DNA from: an uncultured Eubacterium sp.
GTDB lineage: Bacteria; Bacillota; Clostridia; Lachnospirales; Lachnospiraceae
Assembly (NCBI GenBank): GCA_910580075.1
Contig: CAJTVR010000001.1
Location: 4,761-68,760, forward strand
Length of the DNA stretch: 64,000 nt
Direction of reading: 5' to 3'
The notes beneath the pieces are model-generated. The model did not search any database and was not told the origin of the DNA. It saw only the letters and a list, made by a program, of their open reading frames with translations. A program made the translations under genes and the position numbers. How positions within the stretch are numbered: position 1 is the stretch's first letter; each line of letters opens with the position of its first letter. Positions 52,442 through 61,698 of the stretch are shown here, one piece after another.

Positions 52442-53401
52442 TCATCTGATGTCCAGATAAATCCTTGTTTCACCCTCTCTAACATTCTGCTCCAGAACCC
52501 CTGCTCCGCCTTTTTCTATACACGCGCCCCACAGCGAATCTTCTGCTATGCTGTATGGCATCCGCAGCCTGTCCCCGTTATCCAGATCAAACAGAAACAC
52601 CGCAGAACCATGCGGAACCTGTCCCTGCTCATTGATTTTATACTGTATTTTCCCTCCTGTAACCGCCGGTTCGTTACCAAGCAGCAGCTCTGCTGTCTTC
52701 CTGGCCTGTTTTCCTTTCTTTTGCAGCTGTTCTTTTTCTGCTTTTATATAATCCTGGTAATACACAAATTCGCTGCTGTCCATAGAAACAGCCAGAAATG
52801 CGCCTGTATCTGCCTTTATTCTGGCCTGATATCTGATATTATCAGCCATAAATTCCACTTCATAAATTCCGTCCTTTTCACACATACTGCTCTCCAGATG
52901 TTCTGCTGAAATATCATACATCGTTTTTAAATAAAAGGCAGCTTTTAAAACCGCTTCGTCCTCTGACATCAGCCCGTCCGCGCTTTGACCTGTCTCCTGT
53001 CCCGGATACTTTCCGTCATCTGCTTCCTGCGGCGTCTGCCAGACATGCTCTGTGTCCCAGACTGCTTCTTTTTCCAGAAATTCTTCCTGCTTATCCTTTT
53101 CATACACATTTGTCTGCATTCTGTTTTTTTCCTGTCTGATCCCGGTCTCATTCATATAATCTGCCATATACGGCGCAGCTGCTTTGACACAGCACAGGGC
53201 CATCACAAAAATAGCTGCAGCCGCTGGCAGATACTTTCTAAAATGCAGGCGTACATCCGTCCTTTCGTTCTTTTCCCCTGACTGCTCTGTCAGATGTTCT
53301 GCCATGCTGTAAAGCCTGTCTGAAAACATTTCATTTTCAAATAATGTTTCTTTTTTCGCCATTTCCCGAATCTGTTTATCTATTTTTTTCATAATGATCA
53401 T
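52442..53401 (-). CDS. Probable anti-sigma factor with extracytoplasmic domain
   Basis: A 319-residue protein with a cytoplasmic N-terminus, one helix (about residues 57-75, YLPAAAAIFVMALCCVKAA) and a large outside domain with YEVEFMADNIRYQARIKAD, PepSY-like. It is the gene after an ECF sigma factor, 79 bases downstream. The pair pattern supports an anti-sigma role. Confidence 0.7.
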   Translation of the reverse strand: MIIMKKIDKQIREMAKKETLFENEMFSDRLYSMAEHLTEQSGEKNERTDVRLHFRKYLPAAAAIFVMALCCVKAAAPYMADYMNETGIRQEKNRMQTNVYEKDKQEEFLEKEAVWDTEHVWQTPQEADDGKYPGQETGQSADGLMSEDEAVLKAAFYLKTMYDISAEHLESSMCEKDGIYEVEFMADNIRYQARIKADTGAFLAVSMDSSEFVYYQDYIKAEKEQLQKKGKQARKTAELLLGNEPAVTGGKIQYKINEQGQVPHGSAVFLFDLDNGDRLRMPYSIAEDSLWGACIEKGGAGVLEQNVREGETRIYLDIR

Positions 53402-53480
53402 CCTCCATTTTTCATCCGCTCTGCCTGGTCTTTGCCAGATTGCTTTCTATCCGGATTTTCCTGACAGTCTGTTTCCCGTC

Positions 53481-53969
53481 TTATTCTAATAATAAATCTT
53501 CTTTTAATTTATCCCTGGCCCTGGAAAGCCTTGATTTTACAGTCCCCTCGCTGATATCCAGAATCTGTGCAATTTCCTTTGTCTTCAAGCCTTCAAAATA
53601 ATATAACATAACTGTTTCCCGGAATTTCGGCTCCATCTGCCGGATACAGTCCCAAAGCTGCGTATATTTCTCTGAATCCGGCTCCTTATGTATATTTTCG
53701 TCCAGCCCATCGGCATACCTGCGCTTTGCCAGAGCTGTCTTACATTGATTCGCCAGAATCTGAAACATCCAGCTGCGCATTTTATGAATATGCCGTAAAT
53801 CATTTAAGTGTTCGAACGCTTTTAAAACCATTTCACTCACTGCATCTTCTGCGTCCTGTCTGTTTAGCAGTACAGAATACGCATATCTGTAAAATGCACT
53901 GGCATTTTCTTTGACAGCAGAAAGAAAGTACTCCTGCCGCAGTTTTTCTTTCATCCGCATACCTGACAT
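53481..53969 (-). CDS. ECF sigma factor
   Basis: A 162-residue sigma factor. Region 2 has YAYSVLLNRQDAEDAVSEMV and region 4 MLYYFEGLKTKEIAQILDIS, then VKSRLSRARDKLK. The start at 53969 or the Met at codon 4 is possible. It precedes its probable anti-sigma gene. Confidence 0.85.
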   Translation of the reverse strand: MSGMRMKEKLRQEYFLSAVKENASAFYRYAYSVLLNRQDAEDAVSEMVLKAFEHLNDLRHIHKMRSWMFQILANQCKTALAKRRYADGLDENIHKEPDSEKYTQLWDCIRQMEPKFRETVMLYYFEGLKTKEIAQILDISEGTVKSRLSRARDKLKEDLLLE

Positions 53970-54181
53970 CCTTTTCCCATATCTTACCGCTTTTTACTTT
54001 TCCATGTTACTGCCTGGCATCCTTATCGTGATGCCGGAATCAAAAACCACAGCCGCCTTTACCTGGCAGTCTGGCTGTCTTTTATATATTAGACAGTAAA
54101 AAAAGCATTCTGGTTCCCTTATACTAAATTTTTTTCAGATATTTTATTCTGATTTCTTATTTTATAAGCTGCTTTCACATC

Positions 54182-54211
54182 AAAAAAACAGCAGTCAACT
54201 GCACTGCTGCC
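54182..54211 (-). terminator. Terminator of the DUF262-ATPase-HNH locus
   Basis: On the minus strand CAGCAGT and ACTGCTG pair around GCAGTTG-type loop, followed by seven T, 34 bases past the HNH stop. Confidence 0.8.
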
Positions 54212-54245
54212 TTGAAGTAAAACCGGGAATTAGCAAAACGGATTT

Positions 54246-55037
54246 CTACATTTTAGTAAACATAATAACATATATTTTCTTACATATTTTTAATATTTCT
54301 TTTGGCGGCTTATCTGCCAGCTTATCGCAAAATAACTTTACAGTTAAATTATTGTATTGGTATTCAGGAAGAGTACCATTATGATCTATAACATTTTTGA
54401 CAAAATAAAATAGCTGGCGAGAACGGAACTGTGGATCATTCAGCCTGAATCTTTTTATATGTGCTTCTATAAAATGAATTTCCCCGTCCGAATATGTATA
54501 TAAATCTTTAGCAGGTTCAAATTTCATATTCATAACATTATATTGTAAAGATAATTTTGTATTTAAATCCCAGCTTTGGATACCCATAGGCTGTAATAAT
54601 ATTTCTGCATCAGGAAGACTGCTATATTTTTTTTGCAATTTCCTTAATGCTTTGCAGGGAACGGTACATTGTTTACGACATTCAGCTGAACATTTACTGG
54701 TTTCTTCATATTGAGCAATATCCTCTTTTGGTATTTTTCTCTTTTTTTCTCCAATACGTTTAAATGTCTGATTACAAACCGGACAAGATAAACCTATATT
54801 AGGTATACATTCAATTAATTTATCCGAATTACTTTTTTCAATTGCATGTTCCAAATTAGCATATAATTTTTCATCTACACGAACCCGTGTATAGCAATAC
54901 ATGCAATATCCACCGGTACTTTCTTCTAATGTGTCCTTTAAATTATTTTTTTCTTTAATATTTGTATAACCATATTTTTTCCACTTTTTATAATAAGGAC
55001 GAAATGCCGGCATCTCAAATAATAAAAAATCTTCCAT
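54246..55037 (-). CDS. HNH endonuclease-like protein (PtuB-like)
   Basis: A 263-residue protein. Cys pairs CMYC and CPVC frame the nuclease core, with NLEHAIEKSN and IPNIGLSCPVCNQTFKRIG giving the H-N-H pattern. A second Cys-rich part (CSAECRKQCTVPC) may bind zinc. It is similar in design to PtuB of Septu defence. It lies 7 bases downstream of the ATPase gene in an AT-rich locus. Nuclease activity is inferred. Confidence 0.75.
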   Translation of the reverse strand: MEDFLLFEMPAFRPYYKKWKKYGYTNIKEKNNLKDTLEESTGGYCMYCYTRVRVDEKLYANLEHAIEKSNSDKLIECIPNIGLSCPVCNQTFKRIGEKKRKIPKEDIAQYEETSKCSAECRKQCTVPCKALRKLQKKYSSLPDAEILLQPMGIQSWDLNTKLSLQYNVMNMKFEPAKDLYTYSDGEIHFIEAHIKRFRLNDPQFRSRQLFYFVKNVIDHNGTLPEYQYNNLTVKLFCDKLADKPPKEILKICKKIYVIMFTKM

Positions 55038-55044
55038 TTATCAG

Positions 55045-55992
55045 TCACCATTCTCGTATTTGACGAACAATTATTTGTTGTGAAGCAGTTAATTTTCCAT
55101 TCTCTATCTGTCCAAGACATTCTTCGTCTTGTTCTCCCCACGCATCATTAATCTTATTATTCAGCAGTCTCCTTAGTATATTTTCTGTCCCCGATTCGGA
55201 AATCCCATGATTTTTAAATACCCGTTCAAATATGATCTGCACTTCTGATATAGACGTATAGTCATTGATATCTACAACTTCATAACTGCCATTATCTAAA
55301 ATAATCAGATTAGAATCATTTGAAGCAGCTACTAAATCGCAAGAGTGTGTGGTTACAATCCATCTTGCCCATGGAAATGTTTTCTTCAAGAATTTCAATA
55401 TGGCAGAAGAATATCCGGGAGATAAATATTCATCCAGTTCATCAATAATAACCCATGCATACTGCACTGCATTCATTTCAATTTCCATCTCCTGATAATA
55501 CAGTAATTCAAGCAATATACGTATTATCGCCTGATAGCCACTGGATAAAAGTCCCTTTCCGTTTCAATAATCGACCTCTCCTATTGGATCATCATAGTAA
55601 ATTTTAAATCTGTCATTCGTTAATTCACAAAATAAATCTTGAACCTCTTTTTCATATAATTGATAAATAATTTCTATTCTTTCTGTCAGAGTTCCAAAAC
55701 AATTAAAAGAATCTGCTACATTAAAGTTCACTTCTTGTAATCTTGTATCTAAAATTGTTTTTTTATATGGCGGCTTTTTATTTGTTTTGGATATTTTTTT
55801 GACATCGAATCCACGATTAACCGCATCAATAAAGTATACAGCGCTATCATTTTTTATTTTTTCTATAAATAATTTTAATAATAGTGTTTTCCCACTAGAG
55901 TTTTCACCTATGACAATACTGTCTATATAAGGTAATTTTTCATTGGATATTTTATCGATAATATGAGTCAGCATCTCCAGACCAAATTTCAT
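55045..55992 (-). pseudogene. OLD/PtuA-like ATPase interrupted by an in-frame TGA
   Basis: Read as one frame it is a ~315-residue ABC-type ATPase. The first part (start ATG 55992 after AAAGGTGG) has the Walker A GENSSGKTLLLK. At 55564-55566 a TGA stops it after GEVDY. The same frame goes on NGKGLLSSGYQAIIRI, the ABC signature, then VIIDELDEYL (Walker B) and WIVTTHSCDLV (switch His). So the Walker A and the Walker B/signature lie on separate peptides unless read through. Either a decayed gene, a recent mutation, or a sequencing error. Confidence 0.75.
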
Positions 55993-57088
55993 ATACCGTT
56001 TTCCACCTTTCATTCATGCTTTTCATTTTAACTGTTCCCTGCCGTGCATAGGATATATATCTTGGATCATTCAATATTTTATTATATATTACTGATGTAA
56101 CCGGCTTATGAATGCCCAGTTTTTCAGAAACTATATAAAAACTCTCCAATAAAGCCACTTTGGATGATTGAGTCACATTGACTTCAAACAAGTCAAAAAA
56201 GCATGTTAAACTATTTTCATATTCTTTAATTTGTCTTTTATTAAATTTCATGGCATCCTCTGAAAACTGGTCTAACAGTCTGGTATAAGAACTATGATAG
56301 TTTTCTATAAAAAAATCAAAGTTCAATGAGTCTTTTTTTTCAAGCCTGACATACCTTTTCAAGGCACAAAACCGCAAAAGTGTTTCCATATCACGTTCTG
56401 CCGCATCTTCTTTTCCCCATATCTTTCGCCACTTATTATTATGTCTGTTACATTCCTGCAGCATATCATAAAATTCACATACATAGATCCCGTTTCTTAA
56501 TTCCTGCTGCGTTAAAAGAGAACCTTTTGCATTCAGATTTTCAAAAATTTTTCTTAAGACCTTTGTACGCTGTTCTTCAGCATCAATTTTTATCTCTATA
56601 ACAGTTATTGATGTATAGTCTATACGTCTTTTCATTTCCATAGGAAGATCCGCGTAATCTGCATTAAACTCTTTTTCATCTTCATTTTTTAGCTGTATAT
56701 GGAGTTCCTCTAATTGCAGCTGATTTATCAGTGCTTCTTTAAAAGTACAGTTTTCTGCCTGAATTTCTGAAAAATCTACAGAATTATTTTTCTTTCTATC
56801 CAAATAATAACCTATATAATAAAAAAATAGACTCAAAATACGCTGCTGTCCATCTAGTATTTCCAGCTGATTCTCTCTGTTTCTGCAAGTATAAATTGGC
56901 GGAATTGGCAAATCACGGATCAGTGATTCAACCAGAGCTATAACCTGATCCCTGCTCCAGCGATACTTTCTCTGATATTTGGGTATAATATACAAATTTT
57001 CATTTACACCTTCTACTAATGTACGAAATCCAACATCTGTCTTATATTGCTGGATACTGATTCTTTTTAAATCACTCATCATGTTCAA
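55952..57088 (-). CDS. DUF262 protein (GmrSD-type N-terminal domain, ParB-like)
   Basis: A 378-residue protein. DUF262 motifs are IPKYQRKYRWS (~35-45), LPIPPIYTCRN and LEILDGQQRILSLF with the catalytic-type DGQQR. It lacks the DUF1524 HNH half seen in GmrSD and similar type IV systems; an HNH protein is encoded two genes downstream. It overlaps the ATPase start by 41 bases. DUF262 proteins act in restriction of modified DNA. The locus is AT-rich, suggesting transfer. Confidence 0.85.
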   Translation of the reverse strand: MNMMSDLKRISIQQYKTDVGFRTLVEGVNENLYIIPKYQRKYRWSRDQVIALVESLIRDLPIPPIYTCRNRENQLEILDGQQRILSLFFYYIGYYLDRKKNNSVDFSEIQAENCTFKEALINQLQLEELHIQLKNEDEKEFNADYADLPMEMKRRIDYTSITVIEIKIDAEEQRTKVLRKIFENLNAKGSLLTQQELRNGIYVCEFYDMLQECNRHNNKWRKIWGKEDAAERDMETLLRFCALKRYVRLEKKDSLNFDFFIENYHSSYTRLLDQFSEDAMKFNKRQIKEYENSLTCFFDLFEVNVTQSSKVALLESFYIVSEKLGIHKPVTSVIYNKILNDPRYISYARQGTVKMKSMNERWKTVYEIWSGDADSYYR

Positions 57089-57343
57089 TACTGTTCCCTC
57101 CTCACTATATACCTACACTTTCCCAGCTCTCTGCTTCCTGTAAATAGCACGCTTTTTGTGGATGTTAATATATATTTTGGAATAATTTTTCAAGGAAGTC
57201 AAGTGATTCGTAAAAAACCCAGGCAGATTTGTTACAGTTCTGCCCTTGACTTACACTGAGCGGACTTTTTCCAATTGAATGCAGCAATGACCAGCAAAGG
57301 TAATGAAAAATATCCCAGTACCATAAACAGAATGCCAGTGTAT
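57089..57343. other. Intergenic, possible fragment of a hydrophobic peptide gene
   Basis: Just after the LytTR gene a minus-strand frame encodes GILFMVLGYFSLPLLVIAAF and a basic end; from its only ATG it is 30 codons. No start has a suitable ribosome binding site. No other gene is visible. Confidence 0.3.
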
Positions 57344-58054
57344 CTATATCCTCCCGTCTTTCATATACTGCAAAATGACGTTTGAAAAATCTTTGCTCCG
57401 CAATCGTGATACCGGTATTTCTTTTCCGCCTTTCATAACTACCATACCATTTTTGTAGCTTCTCACGTATTTTAGACTAATTAAAAAACTTCTGTGGCAT
57501 TTGTAAAAATATTTGTCTAATCTTTTTTCTAAATTTTCTATTTTTTCATAGTAGCAAATTACTTCTGACGATAATAAATGCAGATATATTTTTCTGTCAA
57601 TTACTTCGCAGAATACAATATCATCAATAGGAACCAGCCTGCTTTCATAACCAATCCGAATCAGCAGGTTTTTATCTTTCGCATTTTTCATACAATCCAG
57701 CAAACGTCTCATTGTTTTGGCAAAATGATCTTCCTGAACCGGTTTTAGTAAATAATCAAAAGCCTGTACCTCAAAAGCCTGGAAGACCAGCTCTTTTAAA
57801 ACTGTAATAAAAATCAAAAAACCTCTGAAATCCAGCTGACGCAGCCTTTTCGCGGTTTCCATTCCGTTCATGTTTTTCATCTGAATATCAAGGAACAGAA
57901 TATCTATACGGTCTTCATAGCGCAATAATTCTTCTCCGCTTGTAAACAGCCTGATTTTTAGATCTAAATTGTTTTGAACAAAAAAATCTTTCACTAATTT
58001 TTTTAGAGATTCCAGCATATATCTGTCATCGTCGCAAATTGCAATATAAAGCAT
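57344..58054 (-). CDS. LytTR-family response regulator
   Basis: A 236-residue regulator. The receiver domain has IAICDDD and Asp56 in LFLDIQMKNMNG; the LytTR domain has VFCEVIDRKIYLHLLSSE and FYKCHRSFLISLKYV. This is the AgrA/ComE-like type. No kinase or AgrBD is present. Its stop is TAG. Partner kinase presumably elsewhere or lost. Confidence 0.88.
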   Translation of the reverse strand: MLYIAICDDDRYMLESLKKLVKDFFVQNNLDLKIRLFTSGEELLRYEDRIDILFLDIQMKNMNGMETAKRLRQLDFRGFLIFITVLKELVFQAFEVQAFDYLLKPVQEDHFAKTMRRLLDCMKNAKDKNLLIRIGYESRLVPIDDIVFCEVIDRKIYLHLLSSEVICYYEKIENLEKRLDKYFYKCHRSFLISLKYVRSYKNGMVVMKGGKEIPVSRLRSKDFSNVILQYMKDGRI

Positions 58055-58174
58055 ATAACCACCTCTTTTTCGAATATATCATTTTACCACTCATGAAATA
58101 CACATACAATAAAAATGATGCGATATGTATTCAAAAAGGTGTCAAATGAGTTTTGCGGGCGGAGTGTGAATGAT

Positions 58175-58462
58175 CCGAACGCCGGGCGGAGATACGGTTT
58201 CCTTTTTCTGTTCCGCTTACGAACTGTAAGAAATTCTAAATTTTCTGCCCTCCAGGCTGTGGCAGCGGACGGACCGGTGCCTGATGCCCTGACGTTATGG
58301 CATGCTTTAGGCAGCGGCACTGGCAGGCACCTTTTGGGGCTTCAGGGTTTTGCATAGCGGCAGACAGTGAGCCCCAAATCCTGGTTATGAAGCAGAAAAT
58401 TAAGAATTTCTAACAGTTCTCCAGAGTCACAGAAAAAGGAAACCGTATCTCCGCCCGGCTGG
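58175..58462. mobile_element. MITE family 1, copy B (~290 bp)
   Basis: Same orientation as copy A (22287-22572): begins CCGAACGCCGGGCGGAGATA, ends CTCCGCCCGGCT. Central GC-rich hairpins GGTGCCTG/CAGGCACC are kept. A and B share the flanking AATGATCC. It lies between the LytTR gene and copy C. Confidence 0.8.
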
Positions 58463-58854
58463 TACTGGCTGAATTTTATATACCTGTCTGGCTGCTGTTT
58501 TCTATCCTGGAGCGTATCTGAAAATAAATATAATACATAATTTTAAATATAGTTTAACGGATTAGAATAACAACAGTCTGCCCACTTTAACTTTTGGACT
58601 AATAACATCAACAAAATATGCTGTTTTACAAATCAGCACTCTGCTTTGCTGCAAATAAAACAGCTGTGCGGCATAGTCCCATAGCAGGACGTTTATCCTG
58701 TTACAGCCACCTGGATGAATTTTAAGATCCTATAGATCATTAAATGGCGAAAAAACGTAGATATATGAAATATCGATATATGAAATATATAGAAATTAGA
58801 AAAGTAAAAAATAGTAAGCATAATAAATAAAAAAGTAGAAATTTATCCAATAAC
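58463..58854. other. AT-rich spacer between two MITE copies
   Basis: No gene seen. Two short direct repeats (ATATATGAAATAT) occur near 58760-58790. Confidence 0.4.
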
Positions 58855-59138
58855 AGCCGGGCGGAGACACTTTTTCCTTTTTCTGTGACTCCGGAAAACA
58901 GTTAGAAATTCTTAATTTTCTGCCTGATACCCAGGATTTGGGGCTCACCTCCTGCCGCTGCAAAAACCCGGAAGCCCCAAAAGGTGCCTGCCAGTGCCAC
59001 CGCATAAAGCATGCCAAAACAGCCAGGGCATCAGACACCGGTCCGTCCGCCGGCACAGCCTTGAAGCAGAAAATTTAGAATTTCTTACTGTTTGCAGGCG
59101 GAACAGAAAAAGGAAAAAGTGTCTCCGCCCGGCGTCCG
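58855..59138. mobile_element. MITE family 1, copy C (inverted relative to A and B)
   Basis: Starts AGCCGGGCGGAGACACTTTT and ends GTGTCTCCGCCCGGCGTCCG; read on the minus strand it matches A and B throughout. It ends 20 bases before the stop of the 146-aa gene. Confidence 0.8.
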
Positions 59139-59157
59139 GGAAACCAATTCTCCCCCC

Positions 59158-59598
59158 TCAACAGCTGCACCCAGTATGAACCGCAATCGAAAAGCTCTCC
59201 TGGTATGGCCGTATCATCTCCCAGAATGCCGCTTCCTCTGTGTCTGATACATGAAACAGATAAAGCTGCGTACCATAATGCTGGGAATTTAGTTTATCAT
59301 CGATACAAATCGAAAAAAAGTCTGTCATTTTATTATAAACTGATTTATCTTCCGGTTCCGGTGCAGACAAAAGTTCTTTTTTCATAACCTGGGATACCGT
59401 TCCCTGTATAGATGCTTCCGTATCATTTTCGCTCGGACAGAGTTTCCCATAGGACAATGCTTTTTTGATCTCATCCCGTTCTTCCTTCCAGCAGCGGATT
59501 TCAAATTCATCTCCCGGTTTTACAAAATACTGTATGCATCTTCTCCACCAGTCTGCATTCACTGATAAATCTGTCATCTGAAGCTCAATTGTTTTCAT
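59158..59598 (-). CDS. Protein of unknown function, 146 aa
   Basis: A soluble 146-residue protein: TIELQMTDLSVNADWWRRC, FEIRCWKEERDEIKKALSYG, QLYLFHVSDTEEAAFWEMI, and an end with HTGCSC. It has a mixed alpha/beta appearance. No family was recognised. It lies between a MITE copy and a LysR gene, on the same strand as LysR and 64 bases downstream. Confidence 0.6.
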   Translation of the reverse strand: MKTIELQMTDLSVNADWWRRCIQYFVKPGDEFEIRCWKEERDEIKKALSYGKLCPSENDTEASIQGTVSQVMKKELLSAPEPEDKSVYNKMTDFFSICIDDKLNSQHYGTQLYLFHVSDTEEAAFWEMIRPYQESFSIAVHTGCSC

Positions 59599-59662
59599 TT
59601 GTTTTTTCCTTATCTGACTGGCTCATATCCTTGTTTCACAGTCCCTGCCTCATACCTAAGAT

Positions 59663-60538
59663 TCATATCCATTTGTAATTTTCCAAAATATGATTATAAA
59701 ACATCCGCACGGCAGGTGCCATGGATTCCGGGTGCAGAGCTGCAATACCGATAATCCGGCAGGTCTTTGGATACACCGGATAACATTCTACTTCATAAGG
59801 TATATCCCGCATGACCAGTTCCGGCATCAGGCAGATTCCAAACCCTTTTTCCACAAGCGCGACGGTCGATAAGTCATCCACTACATGATAATTCGACTGA
59901 ATCTGCAGTGCATTTTCTTTTAAAAAATTCTGGATATCTGCATCCGTACTTTCTCTTTGTGTTACAAACTGATGCCCGCGCATTTCTGCGATATCCATAT
60001 ATGGTTTGCTGCTGTCTTTGCGGGAATTTTTTGCCAGTACGCACAGCAGCGGGTCTTTGTAGAGCGGTTCAATCGGGATGTCTTTGGCACTTGATACAGA
60101 TAAAAATCCTAAATCTGCCGTTCCGTTTTTAATCCAGTCATACACATCGTCGTATGTGCCCTGAAATACTTCCATTGTAATCTCAGCATACAGTTTTTCA
60201 AACGAATGCAGGATATCCGGCAGCCAGTTTGTACAGACACTGGAAAATACGGCAATCTTTACTTTTCCGCGTTTTAGTCCGTTCAGCTCGGCAACTGCCT
60301 GCTGCAGGCTTTCTTCACTGTTTAATACAGCGTTGACATAAGGCAGCAGATGCTCTCCGTAATTTGTCAGGGTAATACCTGTCTTGCTGCGTGTCAAAAC
60401 CGAAAATCCCAGTTCTTTTTCCATGGATGAAATTGTATGGCTGATAGCAGACGGCGTAAGACCAAGAATATCGGCCGCTTTATGAAAGCTGCCGATATTT
60501 GCTGCCGTCTGAAACACCTGGTATGTCAAAAGTGTCAT
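59663..60538 (-). CDS. LysR-family transcriptional regulator
   Basis: A 291-residue regulator from an ATG at 60538 (GGGAG upstream); the frame is open 18 codons further. The HTH is YQVFQTAANIGSFHKAADIL followed by LTPSAISHTISSMEKELG. The effector domain follows. It lies 116 bases downstream of the por operon on the same strand and may regulate it, though this is position only. Confidence 0.9.
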   Translation of the reverse strand: MTLLTYQVFQTAANIGSFHKAADILGLTPSAISHTISSMEKELGFSVLTRSKTGITLTNYGEHLLPYVNAVLNSEESLQQAVAELNGLKRGKVKIAVFSSVCTNWLPDILHSFEKLYAEITMEVFQGTYDDVYDWIKNGTADLGFLSVSSAKDIPIEPLYKDPLLCVLAKNSRKDSSKPYMDIAEMRGHQFVTQRESTDADIQNFLKENALQIQSNYHVVDDLSTVALVEKGFGICLMPELVMRDIPYEVECYPVYPKTCRIIGIAALHPESMAPAVRMFYNHILENYKWI

Positions 60539-60654
60539 ATCATTCTCCCGCTCTTGTTTTCTCACACATCTGTCACACTGTTTTCCTGTCATCTTATCGG
60601 TATTTTGCAGCTGTCCGGCCCTGCATGTCTTTCAGGATGCCTGAAAAATGCCTG

Positions 60655-61689
60655 TCACCTTGCACATTTATACTGCAGCTCTTCCCAGCGTCTGTCAGCT
60701 TCTTTTTGAAACTGTACAATCAGGTCTTCATTTCCCGGCTTGAACAGATGCCGGAACCTTCCCTGCGGTTTTAAGAAATCCTCAATCGGAAGTTTCTTTT
60801 TCGGTTCATAAGTCAGGCTCCATTTGCCATTGTTTACCTCATATAACGGCCAGTAGCATGTTTCTACCGCCAGCCTGCAGATTTTCATGATTTCGGCAGT
60901 ATCGTAACGCCACCCTCTCGGGCAGGGGGTCATAACATTTAAAAAGCAGGCTCCTTTTGTATAAATTGCTTTTTCTGCTTTTAAATGCAGATCTTTAAAA
61001 TCCGGGGTCAGTGTAGTCTGTGCAGCGTAAGGCACATCATGGTCAGCGATAATCGCTGTTAAGTCTTTGCGGTTTTGCATTTTGCCGTCAGATTCAGAGC
61101 CGACAGGCGTTGTAGTCGTATCAGCGTACATCGGTGTGGCTGATGAACGCTGGATTCCGGTATTCATATATGCACCGTTGTCATAGCAGACGTATACCAT
61201 GTCATGCCCGCGCTCCATGGCGCCTGACAGAGACTGGAATCCAATGTCATAAGTACCGCCGTCGCCGCCAAATGTAATGAATTTAAATGTCTCGTTTTCC
61301 GGCAGTCTTCCGCGTTTTTTTAATGCTTTATATGCCGTCTCGACTCCGCTTAATGTTGCTCCCGCATTTTCAAAGGCGTTATGTATATAACTGTCTTCCC
61401 ATGCTGTATACGGATACATATAAGACGAAACTTCCAGGCATCCGGTTGCATTTCCGATAACTGCACGGTCGCCTTCATGCAGTGCCCGCAGCACAGCACG
61501 CACGCCGATTGTAGCACCGCATCCGGCACACATACGATGCCCCGGTGCCAGGCGTTCCGGCCTGTTTACCCAGTCTTTTAACCGGTAACCTTTCTGAGAT
61601 GATAAATTTTCTGCAGCATGATCTGCCAGTACTGCAGCCATCTCATCCTCAGGCTGACAGAAATTTTTAGAAATTGTATGACTGCTCAC
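60655..61689 (-). CDS. porB: Pyruvate/2-oxoacid:ferredoxin oxidoreductase, beta subunit
   Basis: A 344-residue TPP-binding subunit. RMCAGCGATIG holds cluster Cys, FGGDGGTYDIGFQSL the TPP/Mg motif, and VYVCYDNGAYMNTGIQRS the rest of the site. The C-terminus holds further Cys. It is last of porC-porD-porA-porB, with 9 bases between it and porA. Makes acetyl-CoA, CO2 and reduced ferredoxin from pyruvate, or a similar oxoacid. Confidence 0.92.
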   Translation of the reverse strand: MSSHTISKNFCQPEDEMAAVLADHAAENLSSQKGYRLKDWVNRPERLAPGHRMCAGCGATIGVRAVLRALHEGDRAVIGNATGCLEVSSYMYPYTAWEDSYIHNAFENAGATLSGVETAYKALKKRGRLPENETFKFITFGGDGGTYDIGFQSLSGAMERGHDMVYVCYDNGAYMNTGIQRSSATPMYADTTTTPVGSESDGKMQNRKDLTAIIADHDVPYAAQTTLTPDFKDLHLKAEKAIYTKGACFLNVMTPCPRGWRYDTAEIMKICRLAVETCYWPLYEVNNGKWSLTYEPKKKLPIEDFLKPQGRFRHLFKPGNEDLIVQFQKEADRRWEELQYKCAR

Positions 61690-61698
61690 AGCTTCCTC

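Noticed and set aside
55564..55566. TGA in the ATPase as selenocysteine
   Set aside because: The position is not a catalytic Cys site in this family and no SECIS-like hairpin is obvious right after it.
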